A stretch of 23,438 bases of DNA from IMG/VR virus record IMGVR_UViG_3300030419_004139, positions 1 to 23,438 of that record. One strand, given 5' to 3'. This DNA comes from a virus. The position numbers and the translations under genes are program-made. Shown in pieces: positions 1 through 7,274 of the stretch. The notes below the pieces were generated by a model. It ran no database searches, had not been told where the DNA came from, and saw only the letters and a program-made list of their open reading frames with translations. Position 1 is the first letter of the stretch. Every line of letters begins with the position of its first letter.

Positions 1-341
1 ATCCTTTCCTTCTCGTTTTTCACTGGATCTAACCATTTAGTCCACCATTTGAAATCACCCCTATCAAAATAATCTAACCCCCTGACAGACATAAATCTCT
101 CATTATTGATAATCATATCTTTGATACAATCAGCAACAACATCTGGTTCCTTTTCGTGTAAGTCTATAAGATAATGACCAAATACATGTCTTGGTTCAGC
201 ATCAGGTGTTAATCTGACTAACTCTGAGGATGTGTATTCTTCTTCCTTAGAATACTCAAATCTTGGTGTAGGAATCTTGTATCGTTGACATATCTGGACA
301 AACTCATTAACTACCATTGTCCATTTTTTCATATTGTTCAT
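1..341 (-). CDS. Hypothetical protein, 3' end beyond the window
   Basis: An open minus-strand frame starts at ATG 341 and runs without a stop to the left edge, giving about 113 residues of an incomplete protein. The start overlaps the purM stop in an ATGA arrangement, which implies translational coupling; a second in-frame ATG lies at 332. GGAG stands about 10 bases upstream of 341, inside the purM end. The visible product is charged and soluble, with no signal peptide or membrane segment. It begins MNNMKKWTMVVNEF, contains HVFGHYLIDLHEKEPDVVAD near the middle, and has a Trp-rich stretch (FKWWTKW) near the cut end. I do not recognise the family. Co-transcription with gp46 and purM suggests a non-structural, early or middle gene. 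That it is a real gene is well supported by the long open frame and the coupling; its function is unknown. Confidence 0.75.
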   Translation of the reverse strand, partial: MNNMKKWTMVVNEFVQICQRYKIPTPRFEYSKEEEYTSSELVRLTPDAEPRHVFGHYLIDLHEKEPDVVADCIKDMIINNERFMSVRGLDYFDRGDFKWWTKWLDPVKNEKER

Positions 342-1306
342 TTTATTACAACTCCAATTTGGTTCTCCTTGATTTCCCCGATTTTTTTCACATGCTTGAA
401 TCTATTTAGTATGAACCTAGAACTGTCTGGATTTACAACAATTACCAACCCAACCCCCATATTAAAGGTATCAAACATTTCGGATTCACTCAATTCACCT
501 TTGGTTTTCAGAAATGGAAAGATGGGTAACGTGGGTAATAATTTTTTATCTATAACAGCACAACAATTCTCAGGTAAAATTCTAACTAGATTACCCGAAA
601 TACCACCACCTGTTATATGTGCTAACCCATGAATTGGTCGATAATGCTTAATGTATTCAATTATATCAACATAACTTCGATGATTTTTCAGTAGCTCCTC
701 TCCTACTGTACATCCCAAAACTTCAATATAATCGTCAGGTGAATACCCACACTTATCAAAGAAAATCTCTCTTGCTAATGTGTATCCATTCGTATGCAAT
801 CCCAAAGAAGGAACTCCAAGAACCACATCACCACTTCTGATATTCTCACCCGTTATCACTTGTTCTCGTTCAACCACACCTACAATAGTACCAACTAAAT
901 CATACTCATCCTCGTTGTAGAAATCTGCCATTTCAGCAGTTTCACCACCAATTAAGGATGCACCAATTTCCCGACATCCCTCAACCATTCCACTAACGAC
1001 TTCCAGAAGTACATCTCGATTTAGTTTGCTTGTACCGAAATAATCCAAAAAGAACAACGGTTCTGCACCCTGTACTGCTACATCATTGCCACAATGGGTA
1101 ACTAAATCATACCCAACTGTATCATGCTTGTTTATCATCGTAGCAACTTTCAACTTAGTACCAACACCATCTGTACTAGCAACTAACACAGGATTTTCAT
1201 ATTCCCGTAAAGCAAACAATCCCCCAAAGGAACCAATATCACTCAAAACTTCGGGTCGATTCGTAGACTTAACCATCTCACCAATTTTTGCTATAGTTTT
1301 ATCCAT
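338..1306 (-). CDS. purM: Phosphoribosylformylglycinamidine cyclo-ligase (AIR synthetase)
   Basis: PurM closes the imidazole ring of aminoimidazole ribotide from formylglycinamidine ribotide using ATP, the fifth step of purine synthesis. In a phage it is a host-derived metabolic gene that presumably boosts nucleotide supply. The 322-residue product has the family signatures in order: DGVGTKLK (46-53), the NDVAVQGAEPLFFLDY region (74-89), GGETAEM (120-126), HTNGYTLAR (171-179), ITGGGISGN (231-239) and FNMGVG (281-286). Bacterial PurM is about 345 residues. This copy lacks roughly the first 14, including the usual YKDAGVDI segment, and an in-frame stop at 1319-1321 rules out an upstream start. 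The start is preceded by GGTGGGGA, a modest ribosome site, and overlaps the end of a 28-codon ORF by 8 bases. The core is intact, so activity is plausible. The identification is secure. Confidence 0.95.
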   Translation of the reverse strand: MDKTIAKIGEMVKSTNRPEVLSDIGSFGGLFALREYENPVLVASTDGVGTKLKVATMINKHDTVGYDLVTHCGNDVAVQGAEPLFFLDYFGTSKLNRDVLLEVVSGMVEGCREIGASLIGGETAEMADFYNEDEYDLVGTIVGVVEREQVITGENIRSGDVVLGVPSLGLHTNGYTLAREIFFDKCGYSPDDYIEVLGCTVGEELLKNHRSYVDIIEYIKHYRPIHGLAHITGGGISGNLVRILPENCCAVIDKKLLPTLPIFPFLKTKGELSESEMFDTFNMGVGLVIVVNPDSSRFILNRFKHVKKIGEIKENQIGVVIK

Positions 1307-1385
1307 TTTTCCCCACCATCAGTATACAACATGCAAATATCACAACACCAATCGCAAACAACTCATTCACCATAATCATAACCAT
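1299..1385 (-). CDS. 28-aa hydrophobic peptide, possible membrane miniprotein
   Basis: A 28-codon ORF exactly fills the gap between gp46 and purM. Its ATG (1385-1383) follows the gp46 stop TAA (1389-1387) by one base. Its own TAA (1301-1299) lies just inside purM, an 8-base overlap (ATGGATAA). AGGG inside the gp46 end can serve as a ribosome site. The product begins MVMIMVNELFAIG and continues with an uninterrupted hydrophobic run (about residues 9-24, including VVIFACCILMV) and ends GKNG, so it could form one transmembrane helix. I know of no named family. Overlapping starts and stops on both sides argue for a translated, coupled gene, but a chance ORF this short cannot be excluded. Confidence 0.45.
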   Translation of the reverse strand: MVMIMVNELFAIGVVIFACCILMVGKNG

Positions 1386-1386
1386 A

Positions 1387-3099
1387 TTACACCACCCTAC
1401 TAAAATTCTGCACCTTTTCAAATTTTAATACATTATCGAACTTTTCATACAGGGTATCTCCCTTATGTGAAATCACAAAAACGTTGCTTTTCAACCCTAA
1501 TGATTGCAACAACTTCAAAAATTCATCTGTACCATTGGTATCGAGTGAACTATCAAACACCTCGTCTAAAATTAACAAATTGGTACTGGCACTATTTTTC
1601 ATCTTTGCCACTGCTCTCCAAGTGAACAACAATGCTAAATCAATCCGCATCTTTTCACCTTCACTGAACGAGTCATAACTGAATACATCACGATACCGAC
1701 TTTTTATAATCTCATTGAAATTCTCATCTATGGTGAAATTGAAATATGAATCCATGGCCGTAAGGTACTTATTAACTAAATTATTCATCACTGGTAGATA
1801 TTGCTTGATTATTTTAGTCTTAATGCCTGTGTCCTTCAACATTTCACTGGCACACATCAAATACAACCCATGAGTCTTAAATTCTTGTATTGCTTCACCA
1901 AGTCTATACCTTTCAGTCAACAAGTGTGTTAATTTTTCCTCATCCCCCTCGGACTTATCCTTAACCTTGTTCAGATATTCGCATTCCTTTTCTAACTTCT
2001 TAACATATTGCTCAATTGCCACAATCGAACTAGAACATTCTCGAATTTTATCATCTCTGTTGCCAATCTCTGAACTATATTCCTCTAATTTACCAACATC
2101 AGACTTGATATTAGTGATTTCACCCTGAAGTTCAGTGTACCCCTGTTCAATCTTTCGTATCTTCTCAAATTTCTCCTTGAGAATACTCTGAACATGCTGA
2201 TAATCCAAAACCTGACCACACACTGGACAATCATCATTTTCGTTGAAAAACGCAACCTCTTTGTTAATCTTCTTCAAATTATTCTGAATCTGACCATCAT
2301 ACATCTGCATCTTAGATAACTTATCCCTAACACCTAATAATGGTTCGATGGTATTAGAAAGTTCCGTTTTCTGTCGTTCCAGCACACCAATTCTACTTGT
2401 CAAATCTGAAACCTGAGATTTGGACTCAGAAATTTCACTTTCGGTATTCTCTATTTTATTCTCATTTATCTCCTTGACATCATCAATATATTTTTTCTGC
2501 ATGTTAATACGTTCTTCATTGATGTCGTATTGCTGTTGCTTTTCCTTCAAGACAAAGGTATTCTCAACTACCCTTTCCTTCAATAGAGTATTCATAGTTG
2601 AAAATACACCAATATCCAACAAATCCTCAATCACTTCTCTGCGGTTGTATGTGGATAATTGCATAAATGGTTGAAATGAACTGGAACCCAACACAATAAT
2701 CTGCGTAAAACTCTTATAGTTAAGTTTAAGGATATATTTCTCCAACCTATCTTGGTACAACTTAACCGTAGAATCCTGATCCATCAAATCACCATCAATA
2801 TATATCTCAAACAGGTTAGGTTTTACCCCACGTCTGACCATATACTCCCTACTTCCAGATTTGAACTCTACCTCGACCAACAATCCCTTTTCGTTGACCG
2901 AATTAACCAACTGAGGTTTATTAATCTTACGAAATGGTTTTGAGAACAACCCAAAAGTCAGAGCATCTAACATAGTGGATTTACCTGACCCATTTTCCCC
3001 AATAATTAATGTAGATGGTGATTTATCCAATTGCACCTCAGTGAACGTATCGCCAGTAGATAAAAAATTCTTCCATCTAATTTTACTGAAATGTATCAT
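1387..3099 (-). CDS. gp46: Recombination endonuclease subunit gp46 (Rad50/SbcC-like ATPase)
   Basis: With gp47 it forms the phage counterpart of Rad50-Mre11, which resects double-strand ends for recombination-dependent replication and degrades host DNA. The 570 residues (T4 gp46 is about 560) show an N-terminal ABC half with Walker A IIGENGSGKST (32-42). A long coiled-coil middle carries a zinc-hook CPVC (291-294) for dimerisation. The C-terminal half has the ABC signature SFSEGEKMRIDLAL (477-490), Walker B LLILDEVFD (508-516) and the H-loop histidine (FVISHKG, about 545). Its ATG overlaps the gp47 stop by four bases, as expected for subunits made in fixed ratio. It belongs to the 55-47-46-purM operon. 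Identification is secure. Confidence 0.96.
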   Translation of the reverse strand: MIHFSKIRWKNFLSTGDTFTEVQLDKSPSTLIIGENGSGKSTMLDALTFGLFSKPFRKINKPQLVNSVNEKGLLVEVEFKSGSREYMVRRGVKPNLFEIYIDGDLMDQDSTVKLYQDRLEKYILKLNYKSFTQIIVLGSSSFQPFMQLSTYNRREVIEDLLDIGVFSTMNTLLKERVVENTFVLKEKQQQYDINEERINMQKKYIDDVKEINENKIENTESEISESKSQVSDLTSRIGVLERQKTELSNTIEPLLGVRDKLSKMQMYDGQIQNNLKKINKEVAFFNENDDCPVCGQVLDYQHVQSILKEKFEKIRKIEQGYTELQGEITNIKSDVGKLEEYSSEIGNRDDKIRECSSSIVAIEQYVKKLEKECEYLNKVKDKSEGDEEKLTHLLTERYRLGEAIQEFKTHGLYLMCASEMLKDTGIKTKIIKQYLPVMNNLVNKYLTAMDSYFNFTIDENFNEIIKSRYRDVFSYDSFSEGEKMRIDLALLFTWRAVAKMKNSASTNLLILDEVFDSSLDTNGTDEFLKLLQSLGLKSNVFVISHKGDTLYEKFDNVLKFEKVQNFSRVV

Positions 3100-4127
3100 T
3101 CTACACTCACTGCCTCCAAATACAATTCACGTAACATCTTATCCAACTGAATTTTATCTAAATCAGTAGATAAATTAGTTACATGATTGCTAATTATAGT
3201 TACAGTATCTTCAGTACCTTCCAATTCAGTTTCATCTTCAATTCTATCAAAATCCTCAATAATTGATAATTGTGCTGGATTAACCGCATACAACTGCTCA
3301 ACAACCGAATCGAACTCGTATGGGTCTTGTTTTTCGGAAACAACTAACCGCACAAATTTATTTCCATATGCATTATAATCTATCTCCAACCCCTCTGTAT
3401 AGTAAATTTTATGAAATAAATCATTAGGATTTTTAATGAATTCCAACTCTAGTGTTTCTGTATCAAAAATATGAAAACCCCTTTCTGTATTGTAGTCAGA
3501 CCACATCATCTCATATGGTGTACCTAGATAATAAATATGACCATCATCATTTTTCATGTGAAAATGACCTGAAAAAACCTTATCAAACTTAAGAAAATCA
3601 TCCCGTTCTAAACCATGTTCTGACCTCATCCCCTTAAACATCAGATACCCTGATAATTCTAAATGCCCCATTGCAATTTTAGCATCAGTCTTATCCATTG
3701 CTATATAAGAATCATAATCATTATCTGAACACAGCCATGGGAGTAAAAAGATAGATAAACCACCAATCGAAACGGTTTGTGCTGTCTCATAGACCTTAAT
3801 TAGAGGTGATTGACCATACAACTCAGCAACTGAATTCAGTTTTAATGTATTCTTGTAGTATGAATCGTGATTTCCAACCAAAATATGAGTCTCAATTGAA
3901 TTATCATGCAACCGATCCATGAAATTATGACGTAAATGATTCAATGTCAAAAAGGAAACTGACTTCCGTTTATCCATCAAATCACCTAAATGTACTACCG
4001 TTTTGATGTTATGTTCTTCCAAATATGGAAAAAACACACTACCGAAAAATTGATTAATATGCTCCTGTATTACTTGATTGTCGTTTCTTGCCCCAAAATG
4101 AGTATCCGTAATTAATGCAACCTTCAC
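3096..4127 (-). CDS. gp47: Recombination endonuclease subunit gp47 (Mre11/SbcD-like nuclease)
   Basis: This is the metal-dependent nuclease partner of gp46 in DNA end resection. The 343 residues (T4 gp47 is about 339) carry the calcineurin-type phosphoesterase motifs: DTHFG (8-12), GDLMDKR (48-54), the GNHDSY motif near 85-90, MGHLEL (153-158) and SGHFHM (186-191). All metal-binding Asp, Asn and His positions appear present, so it should be active. The ATG overlaps the gp55 stop and its stop overlaps the gp46 ATG, each by four bases, showing tight translational coupling along 55-47-46. Identification is secure. Confidence 0.96.
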   Translation of the reverse strand: MKVALITDTHFGARNDNQVIQEHINQFFGSVFFPYLEEHNIKTVVHLGDLMDKRKSVSFLTLNHLRHNFMDRLHDNSIETHILVGNHDSYYKNTLKLNSVAELYGQSPLIKVYETAQTVSIGGLSIFLLPWLCSDNDYDSYIAMDKTDAKIAMGHLELSGYLMFKGMRSEHGLERDDFLKFDKVFSGHFHMKNDDGHIYYLGTPYEMMWSDYNTERGFHIFDTETLELEFIKNPNDLFHKIYYTEGLEIDYNAYGNKFVRLVVSEKQDPYEFDSVVEQLYAVNPAQLSIIEDFDRIEDETELEGTEDTVTIISNHVTNLSTDLDKIQLDKMLRELYLEAVSVE

Positions 4128-4693
4128 TCCATAAACCTCTCTAATGATTTTTTGTTCTTCTTTCGTTGCTCTCGTTTTTGAACCATTTTATTCTCATAGT
4201 CCTCTACATCAAAACCCTCATTAGGTTTAACATGGTCTAATAACCCCTTATTATCATTATCATTTTCATCATATAATGCTACTCGTTTTTCCTCAATCAT
4301 TCTCTCAGATAATTTATGTTTAACGTATGCTTGCTTCTTTTCACGTTCAATTCTACGAACAAAGGCATAATAGATAATCTGAGTAAAATAGGCAAATGGG
4401 TTCTTAGATTTCTCTGGGTTGAAGTTAGAACAATACTGTAAACAATTTTCAATACCATCCCCAATCATTTCTTCTTTGTAAGTATAGTTGACGAAATTAG
4501 GTTTATTGGATAAATTCATAGCAATATCCATAAAGCACTTACCCATAAATTCAGTTGCTGGTGGAAGTCGGATTTCATCATACGGAACACCCTCCCTAAG
4601 ACCCCTTTTTCTTGCTTCATCCACCATCTCACGATATACAAGCATCTCAATATAAAATTTTTTATTATCAATATAATGTGCTTTTCTTGCCAT
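4124..4693 (-). CDS. gp55: Late-transcription sigma factor gp55
   Basis: T4 gp55 is a reduced sigma factor that directs host RNA polymerase to TATAAATA-type late promoters, working with the sliding clamp. The 189 residues (T4 about 185) include a sigma region 2-like core: a conserved acidic helix around YKEEMIGDGIENC (72-84), then NPFAYFTQIIYYAFVRRI (98-115), which corresponds to the -10 recognition helix, and a basic EREKK tail. The protein ends in KSLERFME; in T4 the C-terminal end binds the clamp, and this hydrophobic-acidic tail may do the same (inference). AAGGA stands 7 bases before the ATG. A consensus sigma70-like promoter lies 30-58 bases upstream, so gp55 is probably made early by unmodified host polymerase. 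The late promoters listed elsewhere are its likely targets. Confidence 0.93.
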   Translation of the reverse strand: MARKAHYIDNKKFYIEMLVYREMVDEARKRGLREGVPYDEIRLPPATEFMGKCFMDIAMNLSNKPNFVNYTYKEEMIGDGIENCLQYCSNFNPEKSKNPFAYFTQIIYYAFVRRIEREKKQAYVKHKLSERMIEEKRVALYDENDNDNKGLLDHVKPNEGFDVEDYENKMVQKREQRKKNKKSLERFME

Positions 4694-4722
4694 AAATTAA
4701 TCCTTTGATATTATTTGAGTAT

Positions 4723-4751
4723 ATTATACCATAAAAAAATGCATTTGTCAA
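4723..4751 (-). promoter_or_regulatory. Consensus sigma70-type promoter for the gp55-gp47-gp46-purM operon
   Basis: On the minus strand TTGACA (4751-4746) and TATAAT (4728-4723) are both perfect matches, separated by exactly 17 bases. TGG directly before TATAAT also gives an extended -10. Initiation would fall near 4716, leaving a leader of about 20 bases before the gp55 ATG at 4693. This is a host-type early promoter, unlike the late promoters before the head and tail genes. Confidence 0.9.
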
Positions 4752-4763
4752 GTAAAAATAACC

Positions 4764-4792
4764 TTGACAATCGAAATAAAATATGGTATAAT
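4764..4792 (+). promoter_or_regulatory. Consensus sigma70-type promoter on the plus strand, antisense to uvsW
   Basis: TTGACA (4764-4769) and TATAAT (4787-4792) are perfect with a 17-base spacer and an extended -10 (TGGTATAAT). It stands back to back with the gp55 promoter, with 12 bases between the two -35 boxes. Transcription would begin near 4799 and run rightward into the uvsW coding region from its 3' end, where no plus-strand gene is visible. The product would therefore be antisense or a small RNA. Confidence 0.8.
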
Positions 4793-4807
4793 AGGTGTGT
4801 TGCACCT
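4793..4807 (+). repeat. Short inverted repeat at the plus-strand promoter start site
   Basis: AGGTG and CACCT flank the 5-base spacer TGTTG. The repeat covers the expected start point (near 4799) of the plus-strand promoter. It could be an operator or a small 5' hairpin. It has no T-run on either side, so it is a poor terminator candidate. A separate 15-base AT palindrome (TATAATA-C-TATTATA, 4817-4831) lies just beyond and overlaps the uvsW stop. Confidence 0.4.
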
Positions 4808-4826
4808 TAGAGGGGGTATAATACTA

Positions 4827-6296
4827 TTATAGTTTAAACTTCTTCATTCTATAATTAAACTTTTCACTATTGTATATCTTGATACGTTCAACTAAATGCT
4901 TGAGTGTATAGTTCTGGTATGATTTATGAGATAAGTCATCGGCAATATCAAAGAGATTAGCATTATTTTTCTTATCAGTTCGTCTTAATGCCCTTCCAAT
5001 AGACTGTAAATTACGTATACGAGATTTAGATGGACTTGCAAAAACAACATTATTGAGATTCCGAATATTAATACCAGTACTGTAAGTACCATAACTGGCA
5101 ACAATGACAACATTATCGTTGTTTTCTGCTTCTTCTCTGATTTGCTCCCTAACATCAGTTTTAACTCCGCCATGAATATATCGAACTATTTTACCTTCAA
5201 TTTCAGATAATAACCGATATAAAATATCCCCATGCTTTTCTACTAATTGATATAAGACTAACGTATTACCTGTTAATGCCGATACCATATTAGTTATGAA
5301 TTGATTTCGTCTAGGATTTCCAACAAGAAAATTTAATTCACCTTTGTAATCCATTGCCTTGACCTCTTTACATTCATCCTCAGTGTAATTCAAAACAATG
5401 CAATGTACATTTAAATCTGCCAAAACGTCAGTATCCATCAACTTTTTAGTTGTTGTTACCTGATACACTGGCCCGAATAGTCCTTCTAAAACCAATTGAT
5501 GTGTCTGTGTTCCATCCAGTGTACCAGTAGTTCCTACTTTATATTCAGAATTCACTAACTTGGTCATAATGGAAATTAGAGATTTGGATTTGAAACCATG
5601 TGCTTCATCACCAATCACCAATCCAAAATTCTCAAAAAACGTTTTTTTCAAACGATGAATTGACTGCCAAGTTGAAATAACCACTGGTTTATTAGTTTCC
5701 TTTTCATGACCAGAATAGATTCGATGACAGTTATCTTCAACCGACCAACCATTTGCAGTTGAATAGTCATGAAAATCCTTATACATCTGCTCAACTAATG
5801 AGGTAGTTGGAACTACGATTAGAGTAGGTAAGTTTAAATACCTAACCAACATATAAATGATTAGAGATTTTCCTGATGCTGTGGGTGAAACTAATAGTGA
5901 TTTTTTTCTGGTAAGTGCATGACGAACTGCATCCTTTTGATAATCACGAATTATCAATTCCTCACCCTTTGATTGTAGATGAAGTGAATCAATGAATTCA
6001 GATGAAACACTCACTGGTTCATACTTAAATTCATTTAAAAATACAACATGATAACTTCTCTGTTTGGCAAAATGCAATGCATGTTCTAAAAGTCCAGAAT
6101 ATAATTTCTGGTCGTATATCGAATAAAGTCGTATTTTCCCATCCCACAACTTTGAACGATAGGTTGGCATGAATTTATAGCCAGGTACATAAAAGGTAAA
6201 GAAGTCGCAAAGTTCTTGTGCTATACTGGGTTCACAGTTAAGTTTATTGTGAACCTCATCTATCTTTGAGACATATATAGTATCAGGAGACACCAC
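4827..6296 (-). CDS. uvsW: UvsW-type DNA/RNA helicase
   Basis: UvsW is a superfamily 2 helicase that unwinds R-loops and branched recombination intermediates, shifting replication from origins to recombination-dependent initiation. The 489 residues (T4 about 503) show an N-terminal domain ending near 115, Walker A SPTASGKS (137-144), VVPTTSLVEQM (161-171, motif Ia), DEAH (230-233), GTTGT (255-259, motif III), VASYGTYSTGIN (399-410) and QSIGRALRR (431-439, motif VI). The end, EKFNYRMKKFKL, is close to the T4 terminus. The longest frame begins with GTG at 6296, followed directly by a second GTG (6293); it overlaps uvsY by 14 bases, with GGAGAAAG upstream inside uvsY. Either GTG could be the true start. 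The gene follows uvsY in one transcript. Identification is secure. Confidence 0.95.
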   Translation of the reverse strand: MVSPDTIYVSKIDEVHNKLNCEPSIAQELCDFFTFYVPGYKFMPTYRSKLWDGKIRLYSIYDQKLYSGLLEHALHFAKQRSYHVVFLNEFKYEPVSVSSEFIDSLHLQSKGEELIIRDYQKDAVRHALTRKKSLLVSPTASGKSLIIYMLVRYLNLPTLIVVPTTSLVEQMYKDFHDYSTANGWSVEDNCHRIYSGHEKETNKPVVISTWQSIHRLKKTFFENFGLVIGDEAHGFKSKSLISIMTKLVNSEYKVGTTGTLDGTQTHQLVLEGLFGPVYQVTTTKKLMDTDVLADLNVHCIVLNYTEDECKEVKAMDYKGELNFLVGNPRRNQFITNMVSALTGNTLVLYQLVEKHGDILYRLLSEIEGKIVRYIHGGVKTDVREQIREEAENNDNVVIVASYGTYSTGINIRNLNNVVFASPSKSRIRNLQSIGRALRRTDKKNNANLFDIADDLSHKSYQNYTLKHLVERIKIYNSEKFNYRMKKFKL

Positions 6297-6714
6297 TTAA
6301 AAACTTTCTCCATTCTATTGCATTTTTTATATTCCAGTTTCTATTTTCAACGTTTTTTAAAGTTTTCTCTAGGAAATCCTTGATTGTAGAAACATATTCA
6401 ACCATATCAACTGCCTTTGCCAATTCAGGGTCTGCCTTTAAGTACATATCCAAATCTTGCTTCACTACCTTTATTCCAAATGGTGCTTTCTTATAAACCT
6501 CTGGGTCAGCATTACCCGAATAATATCTGTGCTTTTCTAATTTCAATTCATCATACTTGCGTTCAACTTCTCTTAGATGTAACTTCGTTTTCTGATACAT
6601 CTTAAGGTATTTATCATACAGGTATGGGGTTCTGAGGGATTCTCTGTCTAGTTCTGATTCTTCTATTCCTAAATCTCGTTTGGTATCATCAAAAAAATCT
6701 TCCAATGTTTTCAT
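6283..6714 (-). CDS. uvsY: UvsY recombination mediator
   Basis: UvsY helps load the UvsX recombinase onto single-stranded DNA coated with gp32, and it acts in recombination-dependent replication. The 143 residues (T4 about 137) are highly charged and helical. They include a long amphipathic region (about 30-65, TPYLYDKYLKMYQKTKLHLR onward) and the conserved C-terminal RNWNIKNAIEWRKFLSG (124-140), which I recognise from the family. GAGGTG lies 4 bases before the ATG and overlaps the stop region of the upstream gp3-like gene. The neighbours uvsW, 46 and 47 are functional partners, and uvsW overlaps its end by 14 bases. Its partner genes uvsX and 32 are not in this window. Confidence 0.92.
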   Translation of the reverse strand: MKTLEDFFDDTKRDLGIEESELDRESLRTPYLYDKYLKMYQKTKLHLREVERKYDELKLEKHRYYSGNADPEVYKKAPFGIKVVKQDLDMYLKADPELAKAVDMVEYVSTIKDFLEKTLKNVENRNWNIKNAIEWRKFLSGVS

Positions 6715-6722
6715 TCACACCT

Positions 6723-7247
6723 CTAGGTAACTGATTCAATAGTAAAGTCTGCGATATTAAATGAACATGTTGCTGTTATTGCTGTGATTTCTGTATCTTG
6801 TGTAGTGAATTCCAAAGCACCCAAATTTGTGGGAAATATTTCCTTATATTGGATATTTTTATTGGTATTCATGGAGTTGGTTAGGATATGTAAAGTTGCA
6901 TCTGAAACCAGACCACCCAAAACACCCAAACCATCATCAGTATTTTCTAATGTTGTACTGTATCCTGTAAATTTTTCGGGTGATGTTAAATCACGCATCC
7001 ATTTTTGGATTTCCATATAATTTGCCAAATCCTCATCAACCAAAAAACTAATTTCAAGTGTGCCAATCTCTAAATTATCACCAAACGTATTATAATCACG
7101 CAATGGTGTCGGTCTTGCTACAACCCCAACAGATAAATCTGGTATATTTGCAGTTTGGCAGAAAAAACTTACATTGGGTAATTTCTTGATTGAAAACCTA
7201 AAGGAAACAGGTGATAGAACGTTATAATTGCTTGGTAAATTTTGCAT
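6723..7247 (-). CDS. gp3: Tail completion / tail-tube terminator protein, gp3-like
   Basis: T4 gp3 caps the tail tube when the tail reaches full length. The frame extends up to 7307, but that start lies inside the gp23 terminator. ATG 7247 has a perfect GGAGGA (7253-7258) five bases before it, giving 174 residues, close to T4 gp3 (about 176). The product begins MQNLPSNYNVL. It looks like a beta-rich tube-family protein: FRFSIKKLPNVSFFCQTANIP near the N-terminus resembles the tube-protein pattern seen in gp19 of this window. Position between gp23 and uvsY matches where marine T4-like phages carry gp3. I rely on length, fold-like pattern and synteny, not a diagnostic motif. The alternative is another gp19/gp54-family tube or baseplate protein. 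Confidence 0.65.
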   Translation of the reverse strand: MQNLPSNYNVLSPVSFRFSIKKLPNVSFFCQTANIPDLSVGVVARPTPLRDYNTFGDNLEIGTLEISFLVDEDLANYMEIQKWMRDLTSPEKFTGYSTTLENTDDGLGVLGGLVSDATLHILTNSMNTNKNIQYKEIFPTNLGALEFTTQDTEITAITATCSFNIADFTIESVT

Positions 7248-7263
7248 AAAAGTCCTCCACCTA

Positions 7264-7270
7264 TATTTAG
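7264..7270 (-). promoter_or_regulatory. Possible late promoter variant before gp3
   Basis: CTAAATA on the minus strand, 16 bases before the gp3 start and just past the gp23 terminator, is close to the TATAAATA late consensus. A promoter is needed here if the terminator works, but the match is partial. Confidence 0.35.
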
Positions 7271-7274
7271 GCAA

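Noticed and set aside
1086-1403. 105-codon plus-strand ORF across the purM start
   Set aside because: It lies opposite the well-supported purM and gp46 ends, has no ribosome site, and its His/Asn-rich end is translation of the noncoding complement.
4817-4831. 15-base AT palindrome at the uvsW stop
   Set aside because: TATAATA-C-TATTATA is a perfect inverted repeat, but the stem is all A-T and has no T-run, so it is a poor terminator; AT-rich palindromes are frequent by chance here.
6606-6613. GATAAATA on the minus strand inside uvsY
   Set aside because: It is mid-gene in a non-late region with no start codon at a suitable distance; regarded as chance.
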